A stretch of 51,321 bases of DNA from Deltaproteobacteria bacterium (GTDB lineage Bacteria > Myxococcota_A > Polyangia > Polyangiales > Polyangiaceae), in assembly GCA_003235365.1 (NCBI GenBank), contig QJWJ01000349.1:1-51321 (forward strand). The letters run 5' to 3'. Position numbers and translations under genes: made by a program. Of the stretch, positions 1 to 9,700 are shown piece by piece. The notes under the pieces are model-generated. The model did no database searches. It had not been told where the DNA came from and was given only the letters and a program-made list of their open reading frames with translations. Numbering within the stretch: position 1 is the stretch's first letter; every line of letters begins with the position of its first letter.

Positions 1-14
1 CGCGCGATCCGCGA

Positions 15-190
15 CCCCGAATTCGAAACTCGAACGGACCCACCAGACGCTGGAAGCGCCGCTCGGAGCACGCGGGGCCACGGCTCCCGACGTGGGGCTC
101 CGCGAACCCCGAATGCGCAACTCGGACGGGATGCCCCAGACGGTGAGGGGGAGCTCCGAACACGCAGGGTGAGGACTCCCAAGGCCTGCG
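15..190. repeat. Degenerate ~92-bp tandem repeat, at least two copies
   Basis: CCCCGAAT at 15-22 recurs at 107-114. The following ~20 bases match at about 20 of 23 positions. The tail of each unit (…GCTC-GAGCACGC-GGG…CTCCC) matches at about 22 of 29. A fainter third copy may begin near 190 (GATCCACGAC… against GATCCGCGAC… at 6). The array is cut by the window edge. Identities were counted by eye. Confidence 0.45.
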
Positions 191-486
191 ATCCACGACG
201 CGGAATCGGTGCCCAAGACACGAGCCGCGGCGAAGGGTAGCCACCCGACGGAACGCGCCACGCGGCACGAAGCCGGGGAGCGTGGCGCCTGCAGCACGCC
301 GACCCCAGCGCCCCAACGGACGCGCGATGCAAGGCGCGGAACCGGCGGACCCCGAGTTGGGCACAGGTGAGGGACCGCCCGGGCGAAGTGGATCGAGAAG
401 CGCAAACCGGGACGAGCAGAAGCTACGTGACCGGGTCATCTCCGCAGCGAGACGACCCGTCGAGGCCGCGGTCTGAGGGACGCGAC

Positions 487-502
487 TGTTTCACGTGAAA
501 CA
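487..502. other. parS centromere site (ParB-binding)
   Basis: The 16-mer TGTTTCACGTGAAACA is a perfect palindrome and matches the widely conserved chromosomal parS consensus (TGTTNCACGTGAAACA). Chromosomal parS sites bind ParB-CTP clamps and are usually clustered near the replication origin. It lies in non-coding DNA, as many functional parS sites do. parA and parB are not in this window. No second good match was found here, although other CACGTG cores occur by chance inside genes. Confidence 0.85.
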
Positions 503-998
503 TCTGCCGCATGAGCACCGATCTGCTTGCCGCCGCCTCCCCAGACGCGCGAACGCCCGCCTGCCGTCGCAGCAATCGAAACTTGTTCCGCGCCTGTCGC
601 CCTGTTGCTGCACACTTCTGCGGCGCGCCGCGGTCCACGGCTCGCGCCCCCGTCCGCGGGAACCCGATACCGAGTCGACGAAACGGACGACACAAGAAGC
701 CAATCCAGACACCGCGCGCGCAAGAGAGCCCGCGGACCCAACTCCCGCCGCCCGCGAAGCGCCGCCACTCTCGCTACCAAGCTTCGCACCGCGAGCCGCC
801 GCTGCGCAGGACGTCCTGATCGGTGCAGCGGCACGACGCCACCGCTCACGATCCGACGGACGCCGACGGACGCCGGCGCCACCCCCACGGGTGCAACGCT
901 CGAGAAAAGCCGACAGAGGAAACAGCCAAGGCCGGTCTTGGGCGCCCGATCCGCTCACCGGGGACGCCGCGCGTCCGAGCGTCGCCGCGCGACCCGCC

Positions 999-1094
999 AT
1001 AACTACGTCGCCGTAGTTATCCTTATCCCTATTATTTCCCGCACTTGGCTGACTCCATTGCCGAGACGAGGTTCTGGTTCCCCGAATAACTACG
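999..1094. promoter_or_regulatory. Palindromic repeat cluster, candidate operator
   Basis: ATAACTACG (999-1007) and its reverse complement CGTAGTTAT (1012-1020) form a perfect 9-4-9 inverted repeat. A third copy, ATAACTACG, lies at 1086-1094. The surrounding DNA is AT-rich compared with the rest of the window. The position upstream of a TetR-family gene suggests an autoregulatory operator, but the distance to its start (about 180-275 bp) is long for that. Confidence 0.45.
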
Positions 1095-1275
1095 CTTCTG
1101 TTTTTTTCATCCCACGAGATAGCCCTTAGATTGGAGGCCAATTCAGATACACATTCCGTGAAGAATACATCCACGTATTACTCTGGCGCCGGTCCTCGCC
1201 AACGCTACGTCCGAGCTAGCGCACCTCAACGACGGCCTCGCAAGCAAAAAAACACTGTCGTACTCTTACGGGGTC

Positions 1276-1869
1276 ATGGTGCCCCGAGTTCCAGCGCGCG
1301 GCCGTTACGACCGCGCCTCGAGTGCGTCCGAACGGGCGCAGCAGCAGCATGACGTCTTGCTCTCCGCAGCCCTAGACTATCTGTCACAGAGTAACACCCG
1401 CGGAGAACTTTCAGTCTCAGTACTCTGCCAAGCTACTGGCATGGGGCGCAACACCGTCTACGGCCTGTTCGAAAACGCTCAGGTCATCACCGACACGGTG
1501 GTTGCCAGCTGCAACGCCGCGGTGGAACGCGCACTCCAAAGTGCAGAGATCGCCACTGGCACACCCCTCGGCGCCGCCGCAGCGTTCGTCGATACTTGGC
1601 TCGCGTTCTGCGCCGATTCGCCGGCGGAGCTGCGCGTTGCTGCGCTGTGGAACCGAGAGCAACTGCTGCGAACCGTCGTCGGGGTCCTGCGGCAGCTGGT
1701 CGAGCTGGGACGAACCGCAGGCTTGTTCGCCGCCGACCCTAGCGGGATGAAGGTCCAGCTTCTCAGCGCCGCCGCCATCGAGGCCGGCCTCGCCGTCGCC
1801 AGCCAGCCCGAACAGCTCGCCCCCGCCCGCGCGGCATTGCTCGACGTGATCACCAAAGCAGCGCGCTGA
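1276..1869 (+). CDS. TetR/AcrR-family transcriptional regulator
   Basis: This 197-residue protein has the TetR layout: an N-terminal helix-turn-helix at about residues 46-67 (LSVSVLCQATGMGRNTVYGLFEN), with the usual small residue-rich turn and an aromatic before the F, then an all-helical ligand/dimerisation domain. The ligand domain is Ala/Leu-rich and cannot be matched to a ligand. The first ATG in frame is at 1276 and the Shine-Dalgarno is weak, so a slightly different start is possible. The first ~25 residues are probably disordered. The gene stands alone; the neighbouring gene is on the opposite strand. The repeats at 999-1094 may be its operator. Confidence 0.8.
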   Translation: MVPRVPARGRYDRASSASERAQQQHDVLLSAALDYLSQSNTRGELSVSVLCQATGMGRNTVYGLFENAQVITDTVVASCNAAVERALQSAEIATGTPLGAAAAFVDTWLAFCADSPAELRVAALWNREQLLRTVVGVLRQLVELGRTAGLFAADPSGMKVQLLSAAAIEAGLAVASQPEQLAPARAALLDVITKAAR

Positions 1870-1950
1870 ACCCCAACAACCCGTGGCGCGAATCTCGGCA
1901 TGGGCGAGCACGATTGTCGCGCGCCTTCGAACCCCCGTTGGGCTGCGGTC

Positions 1951-2283
1951 TCAGTGCGCCGCGGGTTGAGGAGACCCCGTCAACGGCTCGCCATTCTCGT
2001 CGACCGAACCCAGCGCATCTTCCACGCGCTGGAGAAGATCGAGCAGCGCCGTGCGGCTCTTCTCTTTGAGCTCCGCACGCCGGTCACGTTCCTCCCTGAG
2101 CTCTTGAGCCAACGACAAGGCAACGAGCAGCAGCGCCTGCGGGTGGATCTGTTGAGCGGCGGACAAGCGCGCGAGTCGACCCGACACGTCAGCCGCCAGC
2201 TCTTCGAGTTCCCCTTGAGTCAACGTGGTCACGAGGCGGTACTCGTGACCGCCGACGGAAATGACCGCTGGCCGCTTGCTCAT
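1951..2283 (-). CDS. zapA: Cell division protein ZapA
   Basis: ZapA is a small cytoplasmic FtsZ-ring stabiliser that forms dimers and tetramers and bundles FtsZ filaments. The 110-residue product has the family length (about 100-110). It shows the family pattern: a short beta N-terminus (VISVGGHEYRLVT), an Ala/Leu-rich helix, and a long coiled-coil C-terminal helix (LAQELREERDRRAELKEKSRTALLDLLQRVEDAL). The ATG at 2283 is chosen over an upstream in-frame start because the extra 58 residues look untranslated and are not in the family. It sits downstream of, and in the same direction as, two envelope-protein genes. No recognisable 6S RNA follows it. Confidence 0.8.
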   Translation of the reverse strand: MSKRPAVISVGGHEYRLVTTLTQGELEELAADVSGRLARLSAAQQIHPQALLLVALSLAQELREERDRRAELKEKSRTALLDLLQRVEDALGSVDENGEPLTGSPQPAAH

Positions 2284-2377
2284 GGGCGCAACGGTAGCAT
2301 CAGGCCCCCGATTTGGCAGTCCCGCAATTGGGTCAGGGCGACCCGCGGGCGGCGAGCTGTGCACATGCGACTTCCAA

Positions 2378-2935
2378 CTACTCGTCGCAACAGCGCAGCC
2401 ACGACACGAGAGCGATGATGGGCACCGCCATCCACATGCCGTCGAGGTGCGCCGCAATCACGACCTGCCGTTCCCGCGCCGCACCAAACCCCCAATCCAA
2501 CCCCGCTTCCAAGCCAAATGCCGCGACGTAGTCCGCCGTGTAGTTGTAACTGCGCGAACCGATGAACGCGCGGAGTCCCGCCCCGAACTCCGCGTCGGGA
2601 GCGAAGCGGTAGTAGGGCAGGGGCGAAACGACGAGCTGCAGGTCGGCGAGCGGGACTTGAAGCGAACCTCCGACGTGCAGCCGCACGTCGTCGAAGCCCG
2701 CAGTGGCGAGCTGGAGCGCGGGACCGATACCCCACGACCGCGCCGAGTCGCGGCCGAACATCACGTCGGCCGATACCGCTCCGTGAAAACAGACGGGCCC
2801 CGCCGACTCCTGAAAGGCTCCGCACACACCGGGCAGCACACCGACGTTCGCCTGAGGGCGCGCCCACCCCGCACCGCTCCACGACAGAGCGCCCGCGCTG
2901 CAGGCAACCGCGAGCATGCCGCGAAGAACGCGCAT
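2378..2935 (-). CDS. Secreted small beta-barrel-like envelope protein, unknown function
   Basis: The 185-residue product starts with a signal peptide (MRVLRGMLAVACSAGALSW, cleavage likely after AGWA). The mature part alternates hydrophobic and polar residues with many Gly, Tyr and Asp, as in small outer-membrane barrel proteins (for example VRLHVGGSLQVPLADLQLVV). Two or more Cys may form a disulfide. The start at 2935 follows the preceding lipoprotein's stop by 13 bases, so the two are probably co-transcribed. I do not recognise a named family; the barrel assignment is by pattern only. Confidence 0.6.
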   Translation of the reverse strand: MRVLRGMLAVACSAGALSWSGAGWARPQANVGVLPGVCGAFQESAGPVCFHGAVSADVMFGRDSARSWGIGPALQLATAGFDDVRLHVGGSLQVPLADLQLVVSPLPYYRFAPDAEFGAGLRAFIGSRSYNYTADYVAAFGLEAGLDWGFGAARERQVVIAAHLDGMWMAVPIIALVSWLRCCDE

Positions 2936-2948
2936 CACCGAACCCCGC

Positions 2949-3764
2949 TCAGTCGGGAGAGAAGCACACCGCCAACGTAGACGAGCACGCGCGGCAGTCG
3001 ATGCGCTCGTCTTGTCCGACGCGGCACTGTTCGAGCGCCACGCCATCACCGGCAGCGCCGCAGACGTAGGTATTACCCATGGGGTCGAGTGCCTCCAACG
3101 GGTATTCGACGAGGCAACCCCAGCACACGTCGATCGGGAACGTGAAATCGCCGGAGGTGATCTCGACTCCACCGAGCGTCTCGCCGAACACGCGAATGTT
3201 CGCGATGAGCGTCCGCGTCGCGGAGCGATTGCCGTCCAGCTCCCCCGCTAGATCGCGGCCCACGGCTGGTGGGATCATCGTCACCTCGGCCAAACCAAAG
3301 CCGGGCGACGTCGAGGTGTTCGACTCGACGAAACCGCCGCTGTTGACACTGAACTCCTGGATGACCTCTCCCGTCGACGTCGTCAACTCGACCTCTGAGC
3401 CGCGGATGCGCAACCCCGACGTCTCGGTGTCCAGTTCGGCCTTGTTCCCACGTGGTGCCAGCTGATTGCCGACGAGCACGATGCCCTCGTACTTGCTGCG
3501 GAACGCGACGTCCAAGGTGCCGCGGAACAACATGGCCGAACCCGGGTCGTCGCTGTACTCGCAGCTGGGCGAATCGGGCGCCAACACCCCTTCGACGTAC
3601 AGGCTCGAATCGTTCTCGGCGCAGCCGACCGCGACGGTCGTCACCGTCGCCGCCACCAACAGGCGCGCCAGCAGCGCAACGCGCTCACCGGCCCGGTTGC
3701 GGAGCAGGGGCGTCGCGGTCATCAACGCAAGCTGGGCGTGAGCCGCGTTTGGCATTTCTTTCAT
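2949..3764 (-). CDS. Conserved lipoprotein, unknown function
   Basis: The N-terminus has a hydrophobic stretch ending in VAVGC, a good lipobox with Cys at residue 48, so the mature protein should be lipid-anchored. The signal region is long. An internal ATG (residue 15) would give a more ordinary signal of about 33 residues, but the ATG at 3764 has a GGAG 6-7 bases upstream, so it is kept. The mature domain is Ser/Thr/Gly-rich and probably beta-structured. It ends in a Cys-rich tail (CWGCL, CGAAG, CRVGQ, CRACS, CFSPD) likely to be disulfide-bonded. It precedes the small envelope protein gene by 13 bases. No known function. Confidence 0.7.
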   Translation of the reverse strand: MKEMPNAAHAQLALMTATPLLRNRAGERVALLARLLVAATVTTVAVGCAENDSSLYVEGVLAPDSPSCEYSDDPGSAMLFRGTLDVAFRSKYEGIVLVGNQLAPRGNKAELDTETSGLRIRGSEVELTTSTGEVIQEFSVNSGGFVESNTSTSPGFGLAEVTMIPPAVGRDLAGELDGNRSATRTLIANIRVFGETLGGVEITSGDFTFPIDVCWGCLVEYPLEALDPMGNTYVCGAAGDGVALEQCRVGQDERIDCRACSSTLAVCFSPD

Positions 3765-3916
3765 TCGGCACTCCGAGGCATCGTTCGCGCATCACCGGTT
3801 CGAGGGTGCGCGCTCTAGTCTACCCATGCCTTCGCTAGGGAGCCAAAACTTGGACCATTTCTCCCGCTGCAGCACGGCGCGGAGCTCAGAAACGCCGACA
3901 TCGAAGCGCGTCGCTC

Positions 3917-5488
3917 TCAGGCGAGCTGACGGACCATTTGCTGCAGTTCGCTCAACCCGAGCTTACGGAACTCGATCCGACCCGGTGCAGCGCAGAACAC
4001 GAAGCGCACACTGTCGCCACCGCGCTTCTTGTCGTGGCCGAGCAACTTCGCCGCGGCCTCCAATGGCTGTTCCGAGAGATCCACCGGCAGCCCCAACGAG
4101 TCGAGCAGACTGACAACCCGCGACGTGAGCGTCTGATCAGTAATCCCGAGTTGCTCTCCAATTCGCATCGCGGCGACCAGTCCGAGGCTGACAGCCTCAC
4201 CGTGACTGAGGGTACCGTAGCCCTCACACGCCTCGATCGCGTGGCCGACGGTGTGGCCGAGATTCAGGGCCGCGCGGAAACCGAGCTCACGCGCGTCCTC
4301 GGAAACGACCCGCGCCTTGACGACCACGCAGCGCCGCACGACTTCCGAGATGAACGCCCAGTCTCGCGCGAGGATCCGACCGCTCTCCGCTTCGAGCTTG
4401 TCGAGGAGCGCCGGATCGCCGATGAGCGCCGTCTTGACCACCTCCGACAGTGCCGCAAAGCCGGTGGCGGGTTCACTGCCCAAATGGTCGACGTCGCACA
4501 GCACGCGCGACGGCTGCCAGAATGCACCGACGCAGTTCTTGGCGCCGGGAAGATCCACTGCCGTCTTGCCGCCAACCGACGCGTCGACCATGCCGAGCAA
4601 CGTCGTCGGAACGCTAATCCACGGCACGCCGCGCATCCACGTGGCGGCGGCAAAGCCCGCGACGTCGGTCGCCACACCGCCGCCCACCCCGACGATCCAA
4701 CTCTTGCGGTCGGCACCCACCGACAAGCAGTGCTGCCAGATGTCGCTCAGGCTCTGCGCGTTCTTGTGCTCTTCACCGGGCATCAGCTCGAAGCGCGACG
4801 CGCTCGCCCCGACGGCGGCGAACGCGTCGAGGTACTTCTGCCCATACAGAGCGCCCACGGTCTTGTCCGTGATCAACACGACCTTGGACGCGCCGCGCAC
4901 CAACGACGCGGCTCGGCGCGGGGCAAAGCCCTGCCCAACATCCACACTGTACGAAAACGGGCCCGCCGCGACCGCGACCGGATCGCGCTGCCACACCTCG
5001 AACACCCTCCGCGCAACCTCCGACGGCGCAAGCTTGCCTACGTCGATGCTTTCGTGCGCTTCGGCGTAAGCGCCAGCGCGCAGATCCATGAGCTCCGTGA
5101 TACCGGCCAGATCGCGCCCGGCGAGCAACGGTCGTGAGGTATCGCCCTCGGTTCGCTCGACCAGCGTCGTCGGATCTGCTTTCAACGTGACGACGACCGC
5201 GCGCTGAAGCGCGCTCAGCCGCACCTCGCGCCGCAGCAACGCGCCGCCACCGAGTGCAACCACCTTCGGCGCGCCAGCGCTGAGCACCCGCCCCAAGTGC
5301 TCCCGCTCCAGCTGGCGAAAACGCTGCTCACCCTGCTCGGCGAAGATCTCGGCGATGGACTTGCCCGTCGCTTTGACGATCTCTTCGTCCAGATCGACGA
5401 AGGGCACACCAGCATCCGAGGCGACGATGCGACCAACCGTCGACTTTCCAACCCCCATGAAGCCAGCGAGCAACAGCGGACGATTCAC
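3917..5488 (-). CDS. aroKB: Bifunctional shikimate kinase / 3-dehydroquinate synthase
   Basis: The 523-residue fusion carries two enzymes of the shikimate pathway. Residues 1 to about 165 are shikimate kinase, with P-loop GFMGVGKST and the DLDEEI substrate motif; it makes shikimate-3-phosphate. Residues from about 175 are 3-dehydroquinate synthase, which converts DAHP to 3-dehydroquinate with NAD+ and a divalent metal. It shows GGGVATDVAGFAA, SEVVKTALIGD, NLGHTVGHAIE and LSHGEAVSLG, which include the metal ligands Glu, His and His. The GTG at 5488 is chosen because a perfect GGAGG lies 6 bases upstream; the ATG 36 bases further up would place that sequence inside the gene. The kinase-first order means steps 5 and 2 of the pathway are joined. 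Confidence 0.95.
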   Translation of the reverse strand: MNRPLLLAGFMGVGKSTVGRIVASDAGVPFVDLDEEIVKATGKSIAEIFAEQGEQRFRQLEREHLGRVLSAGAPKVVALGGGALLRREVRLSALQRAVVVTLKADPTTLVERTEGDTSRPLLAGRDLAGITELMDLRAGAYAEAHESIDVGKLAPSEVARRVFEVWQRDPVAVAAGPFSYSVDVGQGFAPRRAASLVRGASKVVLITDKTVGALYGQKYLDAFAAVGASASRFELMPGEEHKNAQSLSDIWQHCLSVGADRKSWIVGVGGGVATDVAGFAAATWMRGVPWISVPTTLLGMVDASVGGKTAVDLPGAKNCVGAFWQPSRVLCDVDHLGSEPATGFAALSEVVKTALIGDPALLDKLEAESGRILARDWAFISEVVRRCVVVKARVVSEDARELGFRAALNLGHTVGHAIEACEGYGTLSHGEAVSLGLVAAMRIGEQLGITDQTLTSRVVSLLDSLGLPVDLSEQPLEAAAKLLGHDKKRGGDSVRFVFCAAPGRIEFRKLGLSELQQMVRQLA

Positions 5489-5818
5489 CGGACACCTCCA
5501 TCGCGGAGGGTCGAGCCCAGGCACTTCTCAGACAGGCAAGGATTACACACCATGTTGGTCGGCCGAGCCTATATCACCCCGAGCCTCGCGGGCCCAACCG
5601 CGTGGCAACTCTGCCGCCCCGAGTGAATCTCGATGCCGCCTCGGCGGATCGGCCGGACCTCGGCGCGGCGTCCCGTTCCACTGCGAGCGCAGCCGAGCGG
5701 AGCCGAGCGCCCGTGGACGACGTCCGGCGCGACGCGCCACGATTGGCCTCGACCCGGCCGTCACCGGACACTAAAAGCCGACGTCAGAATCGGTTCGAAC
5801 CGGTCCCAAGAGGCTCTG
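5489..5818. other. Divergent intergenic region between aroKB and dapF
   Basis: 330 bases without a supported gene. It must hold the promoters of both divergent genes. The only clear signal is the GGAGG ribosome-binding site of the minus-strand gene (complement of 5492-5499). A GGTCGGCCGAGCC palindromic patch occurs near 5556. Frames on both strands here are low complexity. Confidence 0.4.
5492..5499 (-). promoter_or_regulatory. Ribosome-binding site deciding the aroKB start
   Basis: The minus strand reads TGGAGGTGTCCG followed by GTG at 5488. A full GGAGG at ideal spacing identifies GTG as the start codon over the in-frame ATG at 5524. Confidence 0.8.
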
Positions 5819-6604
5819 ATGGATTTCTCGAAGTACCAGGCACTCGGCAACGACTTCGTCATCGTCGAAGGGCCCAGCGACGACGCCGTGAGCCCGGAGA
5901 TTGCAATCAAGCTGTGCGATCGGCACTTCGGGATCGGCGCCGATGGCGTGCTGCTGCTCTCCCCGCAAGACGGGGCGGCCGGGCGCATGACCGTGATCAA
6001 CGCCGACGGGTCCCGCCCGGAAATGTGCGGCAACGGCCTGCGCTGCGTCGCCCTGTTCCTCCACCAGCGGCGCCAGGCCCCGGCCCAGTTCCGCGTCGCC
6101 ACCGACGCCGGCCTGCTCGACTGCGAGATTCAGCGGCGCGGAGACGCACCCTGGGTGAAGCTGTCTCTCGGCCGTGCCAAGACGCTCGGCGACCTGCAGA
6201 GCAGCCACGCCGACCGAACCTACAACTTCCACCGCATCTCGACGGGCAATCCACACGCGGTCACCTTTGACGGCATCCCAAGCAACGAGGAGATCGACCG
6301 ATTTGCGCCCACGGTGTCGGCTCGCCTGGCCGGTGGTGCCAACATCGAGTTCGTAGAGCAAGTCGGCCCAGACCACCTGCGCGTGGTGGTTTGGGAGCGC
6401 GGGGTCGGCCGCACGCTGGCGTGCGGTACTGGCGCTGGCGCCGTGGCCACCGCAGCGGCCTTCGCTGGACTCGTCGGCTTCGATCGCCCCGTCGCTGTCG
6501 ACCTCCCCGGCGGGCGCCTCGAACTGACCGTCATGAAAGAAACCCTCGAGGTGTTCCTCGCCGGTCCGGCCGTGCACGTGTTCGACGGCCAGGTCGTGAA
6601 CTGA
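5819..6604 (+). CDS. dapF: Diaminopimelate epimerase
   Basis: DapF interconverts LL- and meso-diaminopimelate, the last step before lysine and the peptidoglycan cross-linking residue. The 261-residue length is normal. Both catalytic cysteines are present: Cys70 in EMCGNGLRC and Cys202 in LACGTGAG. The N-terminal signature YQALGNDFV is also there. The ATG at 5819 is preceded by AGAGG at good spacing. A longer in-frame extension to 5633 reads as low-complexity Arg/Ser sequence and is rejected. The gene is divergent from aroKB and stands alone. Confidence 0.95.
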   Translation: MDFSKYQALGNDFVIVEGPSDDAVSPEIAIKLCDRHFGIGADGVLLLSPQDGAAGRMTVINADGSRPEMCGNGLRCVALFLHQRRQAPAQFRVATDAGLLDCEIQRRGDAPWVKLSLGRAKTLGDLQSSHADRTYNFHRISTGNPHAVTFDGIPSNEEIDRFAPTVSARLAGGANIEFVEQVGPDHLRVVVWERGVGRTLACGTGAGAVATAAAFAGLVGFDRPVAVDLPGGRLELTVMKETLEVFLAGPAVHVFDGQVVN

Positions 6605-6729
6605 CGAATTCCTCCCGCCTCGCGTCATCCATCTCGCCCACGTGCAGCGGGCGACATCGCGCTGCCTCGCTCCAAGGCGATCCTCGCCGAAAACTAAGCC
6701 ACTTTTTGACGCTGTGATAGGGCCGACCC

Positions 6730-9700
6730 ATGGCCCCCCGAGTACCTACCGCTGCGCGTCCGGATCTGACCGTTGCCCGGCATCGCTTTCTACTCGCCCT
6801 CGACGACCGCCTGGACAGCCTGCGCCAGGTGATCGAGTTGGTCGCCAGCGACCCCCGCTCGGAACCTGGTCGCAACCAGCTCACCCGACGGCTTCGCGCG
6901 ATGGGCGATGCGTGCACCGCGCTGGGCTTCGAAGAAATGAGCGCCGCCTTCGCCAGCGCCGAGACAGCCTTCGACTGCAGTTCAGATGCCGACAGCACGC
7001 GCCGGGCCCTGTCCGAAATCCGCGACACGTTGGACTTGGTTCCCAGCTTGGCGCCGGTGATTTCCGCTCCGGTCCCGCCACCTTCGGCACCAGTGCGTCA
7101 GGTTGCAGCCAGCCCCGTCCCTTCTGCACCGGCCCCCCAGCCCGCCGCGCAAAGCCAATCTGCTCCGAGCACACCGATCCCCTCAGCGGATCCGGTGTCA
7201 GCTCCGATCCAGCGCAAGGAGCCCCGCTCATCCGACGCCATCACCGTCCCCGAACCGGCCGTGCTCAAGACGCGTCCGCTGGCCGCGCCGCGACGGGTGA
7301 TCGTCTTGGGCACGATGCGTCTGATGGACACCGTGCTTCGCGCGGACGAGCGCAGCGACACTCTGCGCTTCGAGTTCACCGTCGATCTGACGGACGCCAG
7401 CGACTTGGCCAGCGCGACGGGACACGCAGCGTGTCTGGTGGACGTGCGCCATCGCGACGCCGAAGCCGCGTGGCAGCGGCTGAGTGAATTCGGACTGTGC
7501 GTCTTGCTGTTGCCCTCCGGAGCCAGCACTCCAACCTGGGCGTCACGCGCCAAGACTCTCGCAGCCGACACCGAGCTGGCTCCCCAGCTGCTGCAGCTGT
7601 TGGACGGCCCGCCTGCGAACGCGGGTCCCGCCCCGAGCGCGCAGGCACCCGTGCTCGCTGCCGCAGACACGAGCTTCATCCAACCCCCACCGCCAAAAAG
7701 GAGCGTCGAGGCCCCGGTGCCAGCTCCACCACGCGCGCCCACTCCGACTCAACCCTCCGCGTCGCGCACCGGGAGCGGCAAACGCAATGGGCAAGCCGAA
7801 GTCACGAATCTCGCTCACCGCACCGTGCTCATCGCCGATGGCGACGCGGGCATGGCGTGGTTCCTCGTGGGAGTTCTACGCGCCGCTGGCGCCATCGTCC
7901 TCGAAGCGCGCGACGGTCTCGAAGCGTGGCGTCTGGCTCGAGAGCGCGCGCCGGACTTGGTCGTCAGCGACGTCGAGTTGCCCGAGCTCGACGGGTTCGG
8001 GCTGTGTCGTCAACTCAAACGCGACGTCATCCTCAGCGACGTTCCCGTGTTGCTGGTGTCCTGGAAAGAGGACTCGCTACAGCGGGCGCGCGAATTGGGC
8101 GCGGGCGCCGAGGGCTACTTCCTCAAGGAATCCGACTCGTCGACGATCCTGCGGCGCTGCGCTGAAGCGTTGCAGCCGCGGCGCAACGTCGAGCACCGCC
8201 TCGCCGACGGCAAGGAGGTCCAGGGGCGCCTAACCGGCATGACACCACACTCGGTGCTGCGTTCCACGTGCGACGTCGTCGACAACGCTCGCATCACCTT
8301 CGAAGACGCGGGTTACCGCATCGTCGTGCACGTCGGCGACGGCCGTCTGCTCGATGCGCGGCGCGAGTCGGACACGGGGGCGAGCATCACGGGCAGCGCA
8401 GTCTTGCCGTCCTTGTTGGGCATGCGCGCGGGACGCTTCGTCGTCGAGCGCACCGGCGCCGACATCCAATCGACGTTCACCAGCGGCCTGAGCCGTCTGC
8501 TGGAACCCCACGTCGCTCGCACGCGCCGCGCGTTGCGCATCGTTTCGGGGGATGCCCTGCACCGCATCGCACGACTCGACCTCGATCTCGATGCACTCGC
8601 GCCCTATCGCGGATCTTCGCCACCCATCGTGCGCAAGCTGATCGACAAACTCGCCGACGCGGTCGCGCCGGTCGCACTCATTCGGAGCGTGAGCCCGGGA
8701 CTGCTCGAAACCGCACTCGCAGACATCGCCCTGCGCGGTGCGATCCTCAGCGCTTGGGACATGGACGGCAACGACTTGCTCCAGGCGAGCGACCTGTTCA
8801 ACCAGCCTTTCGATCTCGACATTCGCACGCCGACGTCCGGGTTCGAAGTCGTCTCCGCGCCGGGTGCGCCGCGCATCGATGGCAACTCGACGGCGGAGCA
8901 AGTCGAGCAAGCGGCAGCCTTCACACGTTCGCTCACGGCCGGGCCCACCGTCGCGCCGTCACCGCAAGCACCGCTCGTCCAAGCCTCGCCGGCGCCCTGC
9001 GAGGTCGACGTTCAGCCAGAGCCGCCAGCGTCCGACGCGCCCGCGGAGCTCCAGCAACCGGCGCGCTCGGTCCTCGCCTCGCCGCCACCCAAACCCCGTC
9101 CGTCGCGGGTGCCGCGACCCGAAGCGTTCACCGACTCCATCGACAGCGCGCCATTGGCCGCATTGGAACTCGACGCGTTCGAGCGCGCTCTGGATGTGTC
9201 CGACGCCTCGCCTCCAACCCCGGGCGACGAGAGTACCAGCGCCGAAAGTGCCGTAGCGAGTGAACCGTCGCCAGACGTCGAACTCGAGGCCACGGACTTG
9301 CCCGCGCCCCTGCCGCCCCACGCCCGGCCGCGGATTGTCGACCCCAAAGACGACGCCGACGCGTTGGACGCCCGCTGGCTGATGTCGGACCCCGACGCGG
9401 AAAGCCCCGACCAGGTGCTGTTGAGCGTTCACGACAACGGCGACTCCAGCCCCGTCGTGCGCATCTTGGAACAACACCAGCGCCCCGAGGAGCTTGCGCA
9501 CTGCGACGAGGCGGACGCCCTCGTCCCGGCCTCGGCACAGCCCGCGCACGCCGAACCATCGCCGGATCCCATCCAGGCGGCGCTCGGCCCCGCGACACCG
9601 GAGCCCCAATCTCTCCCAGTCGAAGAGCGGCCGGACGCCGCGCCGCTCGCCGACCACGAGGACGCCGTCTCGGACGGCCGGCAAAGCATCCCGTCGCCAC

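Larger units (their letters stand above)
1..1275. other. Long gene-free region with parS and degenerate repeats
   Basis: No convincing gene is seen here on either strand. The open frames that exist are Arg/Ala/Pro-rich and overlap each other in several frames, as expected of very high GC non-coding DNA. The left edge carries two related copies of a ~92-bp unit (starting near 15 and 107). A perfect parS palindrome lies at 487-502. The last ~280 bases (about 1000-1275) are clearly more AT-rich and contain a repeat cluster, which fits a promoter region for the gene starting at 1276. The region continues beyond the left edge of the window, so its full extent is unknown. Confidence 0.6.

Noticed and set aside
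1010..1040. TTATCC words that might be DnaA boxes
   Set aside because: Neither word matches TTATNCACA, and there is no cluster or AT-rich unwinding element with them.
282..1174. Several overlapping open frames on both strands
   Set aside because: They are Arg/Ala/Ser-rich, overlap in many frames and have no recognised domains; typical of non-coding high-GC DNA.
3445..3465. TGTTCCCACGTGG as a second parS
   Set aside because: An extra C breaks the palindrome and the right arm does not match; it is in a coding region.
8262..8282. GTTCCACGTG as a further parS-like word
   Set aside because: The right arm (CGACG) does not pair with the left; about 12 of 16 matches only, inside a gene.
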